This document shows, piece after piece, positions 1 to 8,877 of a DNA stretch of 64,000 bases. Position 1 is the first letter of the stretch. Every line of letters begins with the position of its first letter. The notes under the pieces are model-generated. The model saw nothing but the letters and a program-made list of their open reading frames with translations. It was not told where the DNA came from and did not search any database. The DNA lies in contig NZ_FXZB01000020.1 of assembly GCF_900169065.1 (NCBI RefSeq), positions 31,144 through 95,143 of the forward strand, given 5' to 3'. The position numbers and the translations under genes are program-made. This DNA comes from Brevibacterium aurantiacum. Lineage in GTDB: Bacteria > Actinomycetota > Actinomycetes > Actinomycetales > Brevibacteriaceae.

Positions 1-1700
1 TGGCCAACGGCATCCAGCTGATCATCCCCCTGATCACCGGTCACATCATCGACGGCCCCATCGCCCACCGCGATCTGTCCGGGCTGTGGCTGCCCGTGCT
101 CGGGGTCCTTCTCATCGGCATCGCCGAGGCGGTGGCGCTGTGGGCACGGCGCATGCTCGTTGCCCCGGTCGTCGCCCAATGGGAGATCACCTGGCGTTCA
201 CGTCTCTTCGACCGACTGCAGTACACCTCGGTGGCTATCCACGACTCTTGGGAGTCCGGGCAGCTGCTCTCGCGCGCGATCAATGACCTGTCCCAGCTGC
301 GCCGGTTCTTCGCCTTCGGGATCCCCTTCCTCGTGACCACTCCGCTGATCATCATCATCGGCACCATCATCCTGACCTTCCTCCAACCGGTCTTCGGCCT
401 CATCATGCTGATCATGGCCGTACCGACGATTGCGACGGTGACGGTCTTCGAGAAGAGGTACCGCGAGGCCTCCCGGCGCTCCCAAGACACGGTCGGTGAG
501 ATCACCACCGAGGTCGAGGAGTCGATTCAGGGGATCCGGATCCTCAAGTCCTTCGGCCGCTCACCCTGGGCCGCGCAGCGCTTCTCCCTGCTGTCGCGGA
601 AGTTCCAGGGTCTCGAGGTGCGCAAGGCGAAGCTCGACTCCTGGTTCTGGAGCGTGCTCATCCTCCTGCCCACGCTTGCCCAGGCAGCCATCGTCGCCGT
701 CGGCACGTGGGGCGTCGTGCAGGGGTGGACGACGATCGGCACCGTGGTCGCAGGTGTGACCATCTCCATGGTGATGCGGATGCCGATCGAGATGCTCGGC
801 TTCCTCCTCGCCGATGCCCTCATGGCCCTGACCGCCGCGGCCAGGTACTGGGAGGTCATCGACATCAGGCACGACATCACCGACACTGACGGCAAGATCG
901 CCGATTCTCCCGATGTGCGTCGTTATCAGGGCGAGCTGGATTTCGAGGATGTCGACTTCCATTTCGCCGACACGGACCGTGAGACACTGAAGAACCTCAA
1001 TCTCCACATTGCTCCGGGCCAGACCCTGGCCATCGTCGGAGCCACGGGCTCGGGCAAGACGACGCTGGCTTCTCTCGTCCCGCGACTGCAGGACGTCACC
1101 GGCGGATCGGTGCGGATCGATGGCACCGACATTCGCGATCTGCCCGTCAACGAGGTCCGCAACCTCGTGTCCGTGTCCTTCGAAGACCCCATCCTGTTCT
1201 CCACCTCGGTGGCCGAGAACGTGAGCATGGGTGCGCCCGGGGGCGATGATGCCGCCATCTGGCAGGCCCTGGAGATCACGGCCGCGAAGGACTTCGTCGA
1301 ACGGCTGCCGGAGGGCTTGGACACCCAGGTCGGTGAGCAGGGCCTGTCCCTGTCCGGTGGGCAGCGACAGCGGCTGGCGCTGGCCCGCGCAGTGATCGGC
1401 GCACCCCGCATCCTCGTCCTCGATGACCCCTTGTCCGCCGTCGACGTCGACACCGAGGATCGGGTGCAACGGTCACTGCGGGAGATACTGCCCGATTCGA
1501 CGACGCTGATCATCGCCCACCGCCCGTCCACCTCGGCGCTGGCCGATGCGGTTGCCGTCCTCGACGAAGGACGCATCGTCGCACTGGGCACCCACGATGA
1601 GCTGCTGGGATCCTCCCCGCTGTATCGCGAACTCATGGGCGCGTCTGCGACGAGCGAGCACTCGACGTCCCAGCACTCGACTGAGGGAGGTGGCCGATGA
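1..1700 (+). CDS. ABC exporter half-transporter, degenerate ATP site (5' partial)
   Basis: Membrane-spanning half of an ABC exporter fused to its nucleotide-binding domain (NBD). The frame is open from base 3, so the start lies before the window; roughly 50 N-terminal residues appear missing compared with a ~590-aa family length. Several hydrophobic segments fill the first ~300 residues. The NBD has Walker A GATGSGKT at 1038-1061, the signature LSLSGGQ near 1343, Walker B ending LVLDDP near 1410, and the switch His in IIAHRPS near 1510. The residue after the Walker B Asp is Asp rather than the catalytic Glu, the mark of the degenerate site in heterodimeric exporters (TM287/288, BmrCD type). 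Its stop overlaps the start of the next gene (ATGA), so the two are translationally coupled partners. The substrate cannot be told; multidrug or lipid export is typical. Confidence 0.93.
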   Translation, partial: ANGIQLIIPLITGHIIDGPIAHRDLSGLWLPVLGVLLIGIAEAVALWARRMLVAPVVAQWEITWRSRLFDRLQYTSVAIHDSWESGQLLSRAINDLSQLRRFFAFGIPFLVTTPLIIIIGTIILTFLQPVFGLIMLIMAVPTIATVTVFEKRYREASRRSQDTVGEITTEVEESIQGIRILKSFGRSPWAAQRFSLLSRKFQGLEVRKAKLDSWFWSVLILLPTLAQAAIVAVGTWGVVQGWTTIGTVVAGVTISMVMRMPIEMLGFLLADALMALTAAARYWEVIDIRHDITDTDGKIADSPDVRRYQGELDFEDVDFHFADTDRETLKNLNLHIAPGQTLAIVGATGSGKTTLASLVPRLQDVTGGSVRIDGTDIRDLPVNEVRNLVSVSFEDPILFSTSVAENVSMGAPGGDDAAIWQALEITAAKDFVERLPEGLDTQVGEQGLSLSGGQRQRLALARAVIGAPRILVLDDPLSAVDVDTEDRVQRSLREILPDSTTLIIAHRPSTSALADAVAVLDEGRIVALGTHDELLGSSPLYRELMGASATSEHSTSQHSTEGGGR

Positions 1701-3550
1701 GCATTCCCCGTCTCAATGAGGACGAGGTCGAGCAGCTTCCCCCGGACATCGCGAAGAAGGCCCGCAGGCTGCTGCTCTCCCTGGTCCGTCCCCATCTGCC
1801 GATGGCGATCTTCCTGCTCGTCATCGTCGTGCTCACGGCACTCTTCCTCGTCATCGGTCCGATCTTCATCGCCGATGCCCTCGACAATGGTGTGCCGAAG
1901 GCGGTCGAAGGCGATCCGGGGCCGCTGATTCGGGCAGTGTCGGCCTTCGTCATCTCAGCGATCGCCTCGGCCGTGCTCGCCTTCGCCTCGACGAGGCTGG
2001 TCGGCATCACTGCACAAAAGGTCGTCTACAGTCTGCGCGAACGGCTGTTCAAGCACATCCAACGCCTCGATCTGGGCTATCACGAACGCTCGACTTCTGG
2101 CCGGCTGGTGTCGCGACAGACCTCGGACATGGAGTCGGTGCAGCAGTTCCTCACCTACTCCCTCTTCGACACGGCGCTGGCGCTGTTCGAGATGACGTTC
2201 ATCGCCGTGACGCTCATCGTCCTCGACGTGCCCCTGGCCGTCGTGGTCTTCCTCGGATTCATCCCGCTCTTCTTCATCACGAAGTCCGCGCACACCTCGC
2301 AGCGCAGCGCTTATCGCCGGACGCGGACCTCGATCGCGAAGGTCATCGTCCACTTCGTTGAGACCATGGGCGGGATCCGAGCGGTGCAGGCCTACCGCCG
2401 GCAGCCCGACCGCCGCGGCACGCTCAAGGACGAGGACACCCAGTACCGCGATGCCAACACCGACGCTCTGCGCGGAGTCGCCTGGTTCGCTGGCTGGACG
2501 CGGCTGGTCGGCAACGTCACCCAGACCGTGATCATCATCGTCGGCGCCTGGCTCGTCATCGAGGGATGGACTCAGATCGGTGTGCTCGCCGCGTTCATCC
2601 TCTACCTGCGTCGCTTCTACGGTCCGCTCGATGAACTGGTTCAGTCCTTCAACCTCTACCAGTCCGCCTCGGCGGCGCTGGAGAAGATGGCCGCCGTCCT
2701 CGACACCGACCCCGAGGTGGTCGCACCAACGAGCCCCAAGTCGCTGCCCGCGCACAGGTCCGACCAGACCTCAGGCACCACCTCGGCGACGGAGGATCTG
2801 CCTGCCAAGCCCAGCGGCCGCTCGATCGACCTCAATCATGTCCGCTTCTCCTACGGTGACGGCCCCGATGTCCTCCCCCGATTCGACCTGCGCATCCCCG
2901 CAGGCCAGATCGTGGCGCTCGTGGGTGCCACCGGCGCGGGCAAATCGACCCTGGTCAAACTGGTCACCCGGTTCTACGATCCCAGCGAAGGTCGCATCAC
3001 CATCGACGAGGTGGACCTGCGTGATCTCGACGATGCCGAGCTGCGTCAGAGCGTGGTCATGGTCACCCAGGAGTCGTTCCTGTTCGCGGGCACGATCGCC
3101 GACAATATTCGCATCGGCAATCCCGACGCTGGTGATGACGACGTCGTCGCCGCGGCCACAGCCGTCGGCTTGGACCCCTACATCCGGAGACTGCCCGCGG
3201 GCTATGAGACCGATGTGAAGAAGCGCGGCGGTCGGCTGAGTTCGGGACAGCGTCAGCTCGTGTCGTTTGCCCGCGTATTTCTGGCCGATCCGGACATCGT
3301 CGTCCTCGACGAGGCGACCGCCCATCTCGACATCCCGTCCGAACGCCTGGTCCAGAAGGCACTGGCGACGGTGCTCGAGGGGCGCACCGCGATCATCATC
3401 GCCCACCGGCTCTCAACCGTAGAGATCGCCGACCGCGTTCTCGTCATGGACTCCGGTCGGATCATCGAGGACGGCACGCCGGATGAGCTGATCTCAGGGG
3501 CGGGCAAGTTCGCGCAGCTGCACAAGGCGTGGCGGGACTCGTTGGTGTAG
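1697..3550 (+). CDS. ABC exporter half-transporter, canonical ATP site
   Basis: Second subunit (617 aa) of the heterodimeric exporter. An N-terminal six-helix type membrane domain is followed by an NBD with Walker A GATGAGKS near 2928, Walker B VVLDEAT (catalytic Glu present) near 3300 and switch His in IIAHRLST. Its signature is LSSGQ near 3236 instead of LSGGQ, while the partner carries the canonical LSGGQ. So the partner's Asp-containing Walker B faces this altered signature in one composite site, and this protein's Glu faces the good signature in the other: one degenerate and one active site. The start ATG overlaps the upstream stop by 4 bp. A low-complexity linker (TS/A-rich) lies between the membrane domain and the NBD around residues 340-375. 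Confidence 0.95.
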   Translation: MSIPRLNEDEVEQLPPDIAKKARRLLLSLVRPHLPMAIFLLVIVVLTALFLVIGPIFIADALDNGVPKAVEGDPGPLIRAVSAFVISAIASAVLAFASTRLVGITAQKVVYSLRERLFKHIQRLDLGYHERSTSGRLVSRQTSDMESVQQFLTYSLFDTALALFEMTFIAVTLIVLDVPLAVVVFLGFIPLFFITKSAHTSQRSAYRRTRTSIAKVIVHFVETMGGIRAVQAYRRQPDRRGTLKDEDTQYRDANTDALRGVAWFAGWTRLVGNVTQTVIIIVGAWLVIEGWTQIGVLAAFILYLRRFYGPLDELVQSFNLYQSASAALEKMAAVLDTDPEVVAPTSPKSLPAHRSDQTSGTTSATEDLPAKPSGRSIDLNHVRFSYGDGPDVLPRFDLRIPAGQIVALVGATGAGKSTLVKLVTRFYDPSEGRITIDEVDLRDLDDAELRQSVVMVTQESFLFAGTIADNIRIGNPDAGDDDVVAAATAVGLDPYIRRLPAGYETDVKKRGGRLSSGQRQLVSFARVFLADPDIVVLDEATAHLDIPSERLVQKALATVLEGRTAIIIAHRLSTVEIADRVLVMDSGRIIEDGTPDELISGAGKFAQLHKAWRDSLV

Positions 3551-3617
3551 GGCGTGGGCTGACGGGAAGTTGGCACTGTGTGTCTTGACTTCTGGTGTCC
3601 GGACTTCCTACTCTCAT

Positions 3618-3633
3618 GACAACACAAGTTGTC
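3618..3633. promoter_or_regulatory. inverted repeat, possible operator
   Basis: Perfect 6-4-6 inverted repeat GACAAC-ACAA-GTTGTC in an AT-richer stretch, 38 bp before the ATG at 3671. The position suits a dimeric repressor site for the small membrane protein gene. No cognate regulator is encoded next to it, so function is inference. Confidence 0.35.
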
Positions 3634-3670
3634 GATTAACAGTTGCCGTTGACCCACCGGGAGGGTTCCT

Positions 3671-3829
3671 ATGACCTCAGGCCAGAAGTGACCGTACGCG
3701 CCTGACGACGAAGTCAATGTCTGTGACGCCCATGCCGATGACGCCGACAGCCGTGAGACGGGGCCTGCTCCGACGGGACTGAGCGCACGGATTGATACCG
3801 CGTTCGAACATTCCGCAGGCATCGACTCC
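3671..3829 (+). pseudogene. interrupted 5' part of the small membrane protein gene
   Basis: An ATG at 3671 sits 6 nt after a strong Shine-Dalgarno (GGGAGG, 3659-3664). It reads M-T-S-G-Q-K and then meets TGA at 3689. Past that single stop the same frame stays open without interruption for 46 codons into the ATG at 3830 and on to 4339. The best ribosome site of the locus therefore serves a frame broken at codon 7. Either a nonsense mutation removed the native N-terminus, or this is a 6-codon leader, or there is readthrough or a sequence error. The in-frame segment is acidic (many D and E) and looks like a plausible cytoplasmic N-terminus. Confidence 0.5.
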
Positions 3830-4339
3830 ATGCCGCTGGCCGATGCGCGGGAACGACAGGTGATCCTCCGAGCGATAGCTATCGCCTACTCTCTGACCCA
3901 ATGCACCGGCCTCATCGCTGGCCTGCTGCTGGCTGCATCCGGCCTGTGGTGGGCAGCACTTGCATTGGCTCTGGCGGTGTTGATCCCGGACTTGATAGCG
4001 AGGCGCTACGCCCGTAAGCGCGGTGTCGATCTCTACTGGCAATCTGGGGCCGCACGCAATGAGACTTCAGTGCGGGGTCTCATTCTCAGCACTCTGCTCA
4101 TCATGGGGGTCGGTGGCCTCCTCACGTTCAATGCGACCTACGGCCACCCCCTGCTGACCTGGTCGTGGCACGTCAATTTTCCTGCTTCTGCTGGTACCGC
4201 AGTCACAATGTTCGTCGGCGCGTTGTGCGGAGGAACGATCGGGTGGTTTCTCCGGCGCAGACGGTATCGGGCAAAGCTGGAGGCATCAGCTGAGCGAGCG
4301 GCTGACACAGAGGAGCACCAAACAACCGAGTATCGTTGA
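3830..4339 (+). CDS. small membrane protein of unknown function
   Basis: A 169-aa protein with about four predicted membrane helices (roughly residues 18-33, 35-50, 71-90 and 114-134), a basic loop (RRYARKR) after helix 2 and an Arg/Glu-rich cytoplasmic tail. I do not recognise a family. The ATG at 3830 has only a weak upstream AGG, whereas the in-frame ATG at 3671 has an excellent ribosome site but is cut by TGA after six codons; the functional start is therefore uncertain. apt begins 4 bp after the stop, so the two may be cotranscribed, although apt also has its own -10-like box. Confidence 0.6.
   Translation: MPLADARERQVILRAIAIAYSLTQCTGLIAGLLLAASGLWWAALALALAVLIPDLIARRYARKRGVDLYWQSGAARNETSVRGLILSTLLIMGVGGLLTFNATYGHPLLTWSWHVNFPASAGTAVTMFVGALCGGTIGWFLRRRRYRAKLEASAERAADTEEHQTTEYR
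4331..4336 (+). promoter_or_regulatory. -10 box for leaderless apt
   Basis: TATCGT, followed by 6 nt and then the GTG start at 4343. The spacing puts the transcription start on the start codon. It overlaps the end of the upstream gene. Confidence 0.4.
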
Positions 4340-4342
4340 CCC

Positions 4343-4861
4343 GTGACGAATACCGATCTCGAACGCGCGCAGACCCTGATCACCTCGATTCCCGACTACC
4401 CTCAGCCGGGGGTGAACTTTCGCGATATCTCACCACTCATCGCTGACGGTCCTGCACTGCGTGCCGTCACCGAGGCGCTCATCGCACCTTTCGAGGGACA
4501 GTTCGACATCGTCGGTGGCCTGGAAGCTCGCGGCTTCCTCTTCGCCGGAACGATCGCGGCGATGACCGGAGTCGGAATTCTGCCCATCCGCAAGGCCGGC
4601 AAACTCCCCCGCCCAGCCGCAGCCGTGTCCTATTCACTCGAATACGGCACCGCGACGATCGAGGGTCCTGATGTGCTCAAGGAAGGCGAGCGCGTCCTCC
4701 TCGTCGATGACATCCTGGCCACGGGCGGGACCCTGTCTGCTGCTCAGGCTCTCGTGAAGGAACTTGGCGCCGAGGTGGTCGGCTCAGCCGTGGTCCTCGA
4801 GCTCACAGCCCTCGGCGGTCGGTCTCTGACCGGAGAGGTGCACACCGTCTTCGCCGACTGA
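4343..4861 (+). CDS. apt: adenine phosphoribosyltransferase
   Basis: Purine salvage enzyme converting adenine and PRPP to AMP in the cytoplasm. The 172-aa length is normal. The PRPP-binding loop VLLVDDILATGGT is at residues 118-130, and the type I PRTase features PGVNFRDISPL (residues 22-32) and GLEARGF (59-65) are present. The GTG start lies 4 bp after the upstream stop and 6 nt after a TAnnnT box, so it may be read both from an upstream transcript and as a leaderless mRNA. In many actinobacteria apt sits next to relA/secDF; that context is not seen here. Confidence 0.95.
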   Translation: MTNTDLERAQTLITSIPDYPQPGVNFRDISPLIADGPALRAVTEALIAPFEGQFDIVGGLEARGFLFAGTIAAMTGVGILPIRKAGKLPRPAAAVSYSLEYGTATIEGPDVLKEGERVLLVDDILATGGTLSAAQALVKELGAEVVGSAVVLELTALGGRSLTGEVHTVFAD

Positions 4862-4929
4862 TGGGCGGCAGCCGTCCGCGAAAGCCCCGTCGGAGCATCC
4901 ACCGCACCTCCCAACATCGACACCGCCGT

Positions 4930-5925
4930 TCATGGACATGTGTCGTAGCTGTCTCGCAGCTGCGTCTGAGCCTTGATCGCCTCAGTGGTCATAAACTGGC
5001 TCGGCTCTTTCTCCTTTGCGCTGTCATGTGCATAGTCGCAGCTGCCGACACTGATATGGCCGCCGGTCAGTAGGTTCCCATCCGTCGACCTGGACGAACC
5101 GACGCTCCAGTTGAAAGACCAGGGAGCCGAAGTACCTGAGTCGGCCCGATCAATGATGTCCTCGAGACGACCCACAACGTCGGGCCCTGAATCAACGGTT
5201 ACGGTTAGGTTCGTCAGGTGGTCGCCGTCAATCTCAATCCGTTGCATGACCTTTTCGAGGTCGGTGCCCACCGCCGATTCCAGTTTGTCCTGCGCCTGCA
5301 CTGAATAGGGGAATGTCACTGACCACTGGGCATCGTTGCCTCGGTCCAGACGCAACTGAATCTCTTCGGAACCGAATTGGTCCCGGACCGCTGTGATCAC
5401 GTCGAACGGACTCCCGGACGCACTATCGATTTCAAGGATGTCCTCGCTGTACCTGTCATCCCATGAATCGAACCAGGTCACCCCTCCCACGCCCAGAGCT
5501 GAGGTGAGCGCGCGGAGGCGGGATGGCAGATGTTTCAGAGACTCGACGGCAGTCTCTGTCCGAAGGGCGATGGTGAGTCCCGACTGTTTCACCGTCAGTC
5601 CACGGTCGAAGTTGTCGAACTCAGATCCGATTTCATCGTTGAGGGTGGACGCCACATGGATTGCCTTCTCGTCAGTTGCTCCGTCGGCCATGATGGCGAC
5701 GTAGGTGAGTCTCTGTACTGAATTGTCTTTCCTGTAGTAGGTCGCAACCGTCTCCACTCCTGGCAACGCGGATAGCACGTCCCCGATTTCGTCTGCCCGC
5801 GAACTGAGATCTGGACTTGGATTGGGATCTGGACTTCTTTCACATCCAGACAGTCCGAAGATCATCACCATGACAGCAATCATGGCGAGGGTGACTCTGC
5901 GGACGGGAACCCTGGCTTCGAACAT
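4930..5925 (-). CDS. secreted lipoprotein of unknown function
   Basis: A 331-aa protein with a basic n-region, a hydrophobic stretch (residues 11-24) and lipobox LSGC with Cys28, so it should be lipid-anchored outside the membrane. A Pro/Asp/Ser-rich linker follows. The rest is Asp/Glu-rich and soluble with no family I recognise. The gene is convergent with apt and divergent from the aldo/keto reductase. Its ATG follows TACGTT by 6 nt, suggesting a leaderless transcript. Confidence 0.8.
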   Translation of the reverse strand: MFEARVPVRRVTLAMIAVMVMIFGLSGCERSPDPNPSPDLSSRADEIGDVLSALPGVETVATYYRKDNSVQRLTYVAIMADGATDEKAIHVASTLNDEIGSEFDNFDRGLTVKQSGLTIALRTETAVESLKHLPSRLRALTSALGVGGVTWFDSWDDRYSEDILEIDSASGSPFDVITAVRDQFGSEEIQLRLDRGNDAQWSVTFPYSVQAQDKLESAVGTDLEKVMQRIEIDGDHLTNLTVTVDSGPDVVGRLEDIIDRADSGTSAPWSFNWSVGSSRSTDGNLLTGGHISVGSCDYAHDSAKEKEPSQFMTTEAIKAQTQLRDSYDTCP

Positions 5926-5931
5926 GTCTCC

Positions 5932-5937
5932 AACGTA
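5932..5937 (-). promoter_or_regulatory. -10 box, leaderless lipoprotein gene
   Basis: On the minus strand TACGTT is followed by GGAGAC and the ATG whose first base is 5925. GGAG is too close to the ATG for a normal Shine-Dalgarno, so leaderless initiation is preferred. Confidence 0.5.
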
Positions 5938-6070
5938 GTGAAGGACTTCAGACAGGGAGTGCCAGCAGTGTTCCAGTCCCGTTACGCGCCGGTGGCGCGC
6001 GGCACCGAATTCCGCATGACATCGTGTCGATCACACCTGGGAATACTGTTCTTCCGTCGTGACGTTATAG

Positions 6071-6967
<897 letters not shown>

Positions 6968-7021
6968 GGTTCTGACGTCAGCTGAGGTTTGTGATCTGAA
7001 CCGAGGTTGAACGTCCAAAGA

Positions 7022-7055
7022 CCCGCTTGGAGCTTCATCGCTCCAGGCGGGCCTT
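7022..7055 (+). terminator. intrinsic terminator after the aldo/keto reductase
   Basis: Stem CCCGC-tt-GGAGC / GCTCC-ag-GCGGG with a short loop, followed by CCTTTTC. It lies between the convergent aldo/keto reductase and dehydrogenase genes. Confidence 0.8.
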
Positions 7056-7106
7056 TTCAGTGTCTTCCAGCAGTACTTTTTGCCATCTCCCATCTGGCCT
7101 TGGACG

Positions 7107-8048
7107 TCAGGTGAGCAGACGAACCGGCTCCCCCGCCATCCACGCGGCGATGTTCTCGACAGTCTGGGTGAAGAAGATCCGATACGTGTCTTCGGTGACA
7201 TAACCCAGGTGCGGAGTCAGCACGGTCCGCGGAGTGCTGCGCAGAGCATGATCATGTGGCAACGGCTCAAGGTCATACACGTCGATCCCCGCGCCGCGAA
7301 TGCGACCTGCAGCCAATGCGTCCTGCAGTGCTTCCATGTCGACGAGGCCCGCCCGAGAGGTGTTGATGAAGATGCTGTTCGGCTTCATCAGTGACAGTTC
7401 CTTCGCAGCGACAAGCAGGCGGCTGCGTTCGCTGAGCTTATAGTGCACGGTCACGACGTCAGAGGTTGAGAAGAGTTCCTCTTTGCTCACTGCGTGCGCC
7501 CCGACATCGGCTGCCCGCTCCTCGTCGAGGTTCTGACTCCAGGCCACGACGTCCATGCCGAAGGCGGCCCCGACCCGGGCGACCTGGGTGCCGAGTCTGC
7601 CGAGTCCGATGATCCCGAGTCGGTGCCCGAAGAGGTCACCGCCGACGGTGGACTGCCAGCCGCCGGAGTGCATCGCGGCGTCTTCGGTGGGGATGCTGCG
7701 CAGCACCGAGAGAATGAGTCCCCAGGTCAGCTCCGGGGTCGCCGAGGTGGTGGATTCGGTCCCGCAGACCGTGATCCCCTGGGCTCGTGCCGCATCCAGA
7801 TCGATTGATGCGTTGACTCGTCCCGTGGTCACGAGGAGTTTGAGATCGCGCAACTGGGCCAGTCGCTCGGCAGAGAAGAGGGTGCGTTCACGCATGGCAA
7901 CGACAACCTCGGCGCCGTCCACCGTCTGCACCAGATCCTCGGTGTCGTGGATCGGGCGGGAGACGAATTCGACCTCGGCCCCAAGCTCCTGCCAGTTGGC
8001 AAAGTCTGCCGCCACATTCTGGTAGTCGTCGAGCACAACGATGTGCAT
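7107..8048 (-). CDS. D-2-hydroxyacid dehydrogenase, NAD-dependent
   Basis: Oxidises a D-2-hydroxyacid or reduces the 2-ketoacid with NAD(H). The 313-aa product has the Rossmann motif GLGRLG and the catalytic triad of the family: Arg in NTSRAGLVD, Glu in DVYDLEPLP and His in LTPHLGY. The start at 8048 gives the usual beta-strand beginning MHIVVLDDY and is preceded by GGAAGGA at good spacing; the longer frame to 8087 is not needed. Substrate is not determinable from sequence (phosphoglycerate, glyoxylate and hydroxypyruvate branches share these motifs). It stands alone on the minus strand. Confidence 0.9.
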   Translation of the reverse strand: MHIVVLDDYQNVAADFANWQELGAEVEFVSRPIHDTEDLVQTVDGAEVVVAMRERTLFSAERLAQLRDLKLLVTTGRVNASIDLDAARAQGITVCGTESTTSATPELTWGLILSVLRSIPTEDAAMHSGGWQSTVGGDLFGHRLGIIGLGRLGTQVARVGAAFGMDVVAWSQNLDEERAADVGAHAVSKEELFSTSDVVTVHYKLSERSRLLVAAKELSLMKPNSIFINTSRAGLVDMEALQDALAAGRIRGAGIDVYDLEPLPHDHALRSTPRTVLTPHLGYVTEDTYRIFFTQTVENIAAWMAGEPVRLLT

Positions 8049-8131
8049 GCCTGTCCTTCCTCTGATGTCGCGGGATTCTGGAAGCATCCCTGACTTTCAT
8101 CAATCATCCCTGTCTTTCATCGTATAGCCGA

Positions 8132-8137
8132 TAGGCT
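8132..8137 (+). promoter_or_regulatory. -10 box, leaderless PH-like protein gene
   Basis: TAGGCT followed by GGGCCG and the GTG start at 8144; no Shine-Dalgarno is present. Confidence 0.5.
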
Positions 8138-8143
8138 GGGCCG

Positions 8144-8707
8144 GTGAGCGCACCGATCATCCTCAGACAACGCAGCGGCCCCATCATCACGATCATCGTC
8201 TGGGCGTTTCTCGCACTGCTCCTGATCGACGCGATCGTGCGCGGCTCCTGGGACACCGTCGGAACGTTCCTCCCGCCGCTGGCTCTGGTGGGATGGCTCG
8301 TCTTCATCCTCCTGTGGAGACCAGCCGTCATCGTCGGATCCGAGCAGGTCGTGATCCGCGAGATCCTGCGCACAACCACTGTGCCCTTCGCCAACATCAC
8401 AGACATCAGGCTGAGCACCATCGTCTCCATCATGGCGATCGCACCGAACGGGGCTGAACGCACCTACCGCCCGTGGAATGCGCCAGGGATGCCGCGCCGC
8501 AAAGTCGACTCGGGTCTCACCGGTGGCACACGTCCGGAGTCGGTCGACAACCACCCGTCCTTCGAACTGCTCCGACGCTGGGAGAATTTCGATGCCCGTG
8601 CGAAGACCGCGACCACGCCCACCGACCCCACCACAACGGTGTGGAACCTCGGCGTGGTGGGAGTCAGTCTCGTCCTCATACTGCTCGACATCTTCAGCAG
8701 GCTATAG
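8144..8707 (+). CDS. membrane protein with PH-like domain
   Basis: A 187-aa protein with two N-terminal membrane helices (about residues 14-32 and 39-57), then a segment with the pattern of bacterial PH domains (GSEQVVIREILRTTTVPFANITDIRLS, here split: a beta-strand EQVVIREIL then VPFANITDI), and a final helix near residues 165-184. Actinobacteria carry many such small PH-domain membrane proteins of unknown role. The family call rests on the strand pattern only. It appears to be a single-gene, leaderless transcription unit. Confidence 0.7.
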   Translation: MSAPIILRQRSGPIITIIVWAFLALLLIDAIVRGSWDTVGTFLPPLALVGWLVFILLWRPAVIVGSEQVVIREILRTTTVPFANITDIRLSTIVSIMAIAPNGAERTYRPWNAPGMPRRKVDSGLTGGTRPESVDNHPSFELLRRWENFDARAKTATTPTDPTTTVWNLGVVGVSLVLILLDIFSRL

Positions 8708-8746
8708 AACCTCGGCAGCCTCGAGAACTTGGAAGGTCTCGAGAAC
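8703..8746. repeat. GAAC-containing elements at 18-bp spacing
   Basis: GAAC occurs at 8707, 8725 and 8743, exactly 18 bp apart. The last two lie within identical TCGAGAAC octamers (8721-8728 and 8739-8746). The first overlaps the stop of the PH-like gene. The same octamer recurs upstream of dppB and ilvD. Confidence 0.55.
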
Positions 8747-8782
8747 CTGAATAGTGAGAGCTTCTGGAGGTTCACAGTGTAT

Positions 8783-8826
8783 AAAAAGCCGGCCCCGCGA
8801 GAGAACGTGAGCCCACGGGACCGGCG
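8783..8826 (-). terminator. intrinsic terminator of the peptide ABC importer operon
   Basis: Minus-strand hairpin GCCGGTCCCG / CGGGGCCGGC (one G-U pair) followed by TTTTTATA. It sits just beyond the substrate-binding protein gene, the last gene of the operon. Confidence 0.85.
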
Positions 8827-8877
8827 ATGAGGGGTGATCGAGACGATCACATTCGAATCAGACGAAGAGTCTCAGAA

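Noticed and set aside
4862..5073. 70-aa plus-strand ORF beginning at the apt stop
   Set aside because: It overlaps the lipoprotein gene on the other strand and has no ribosome site or recognisable protein character.
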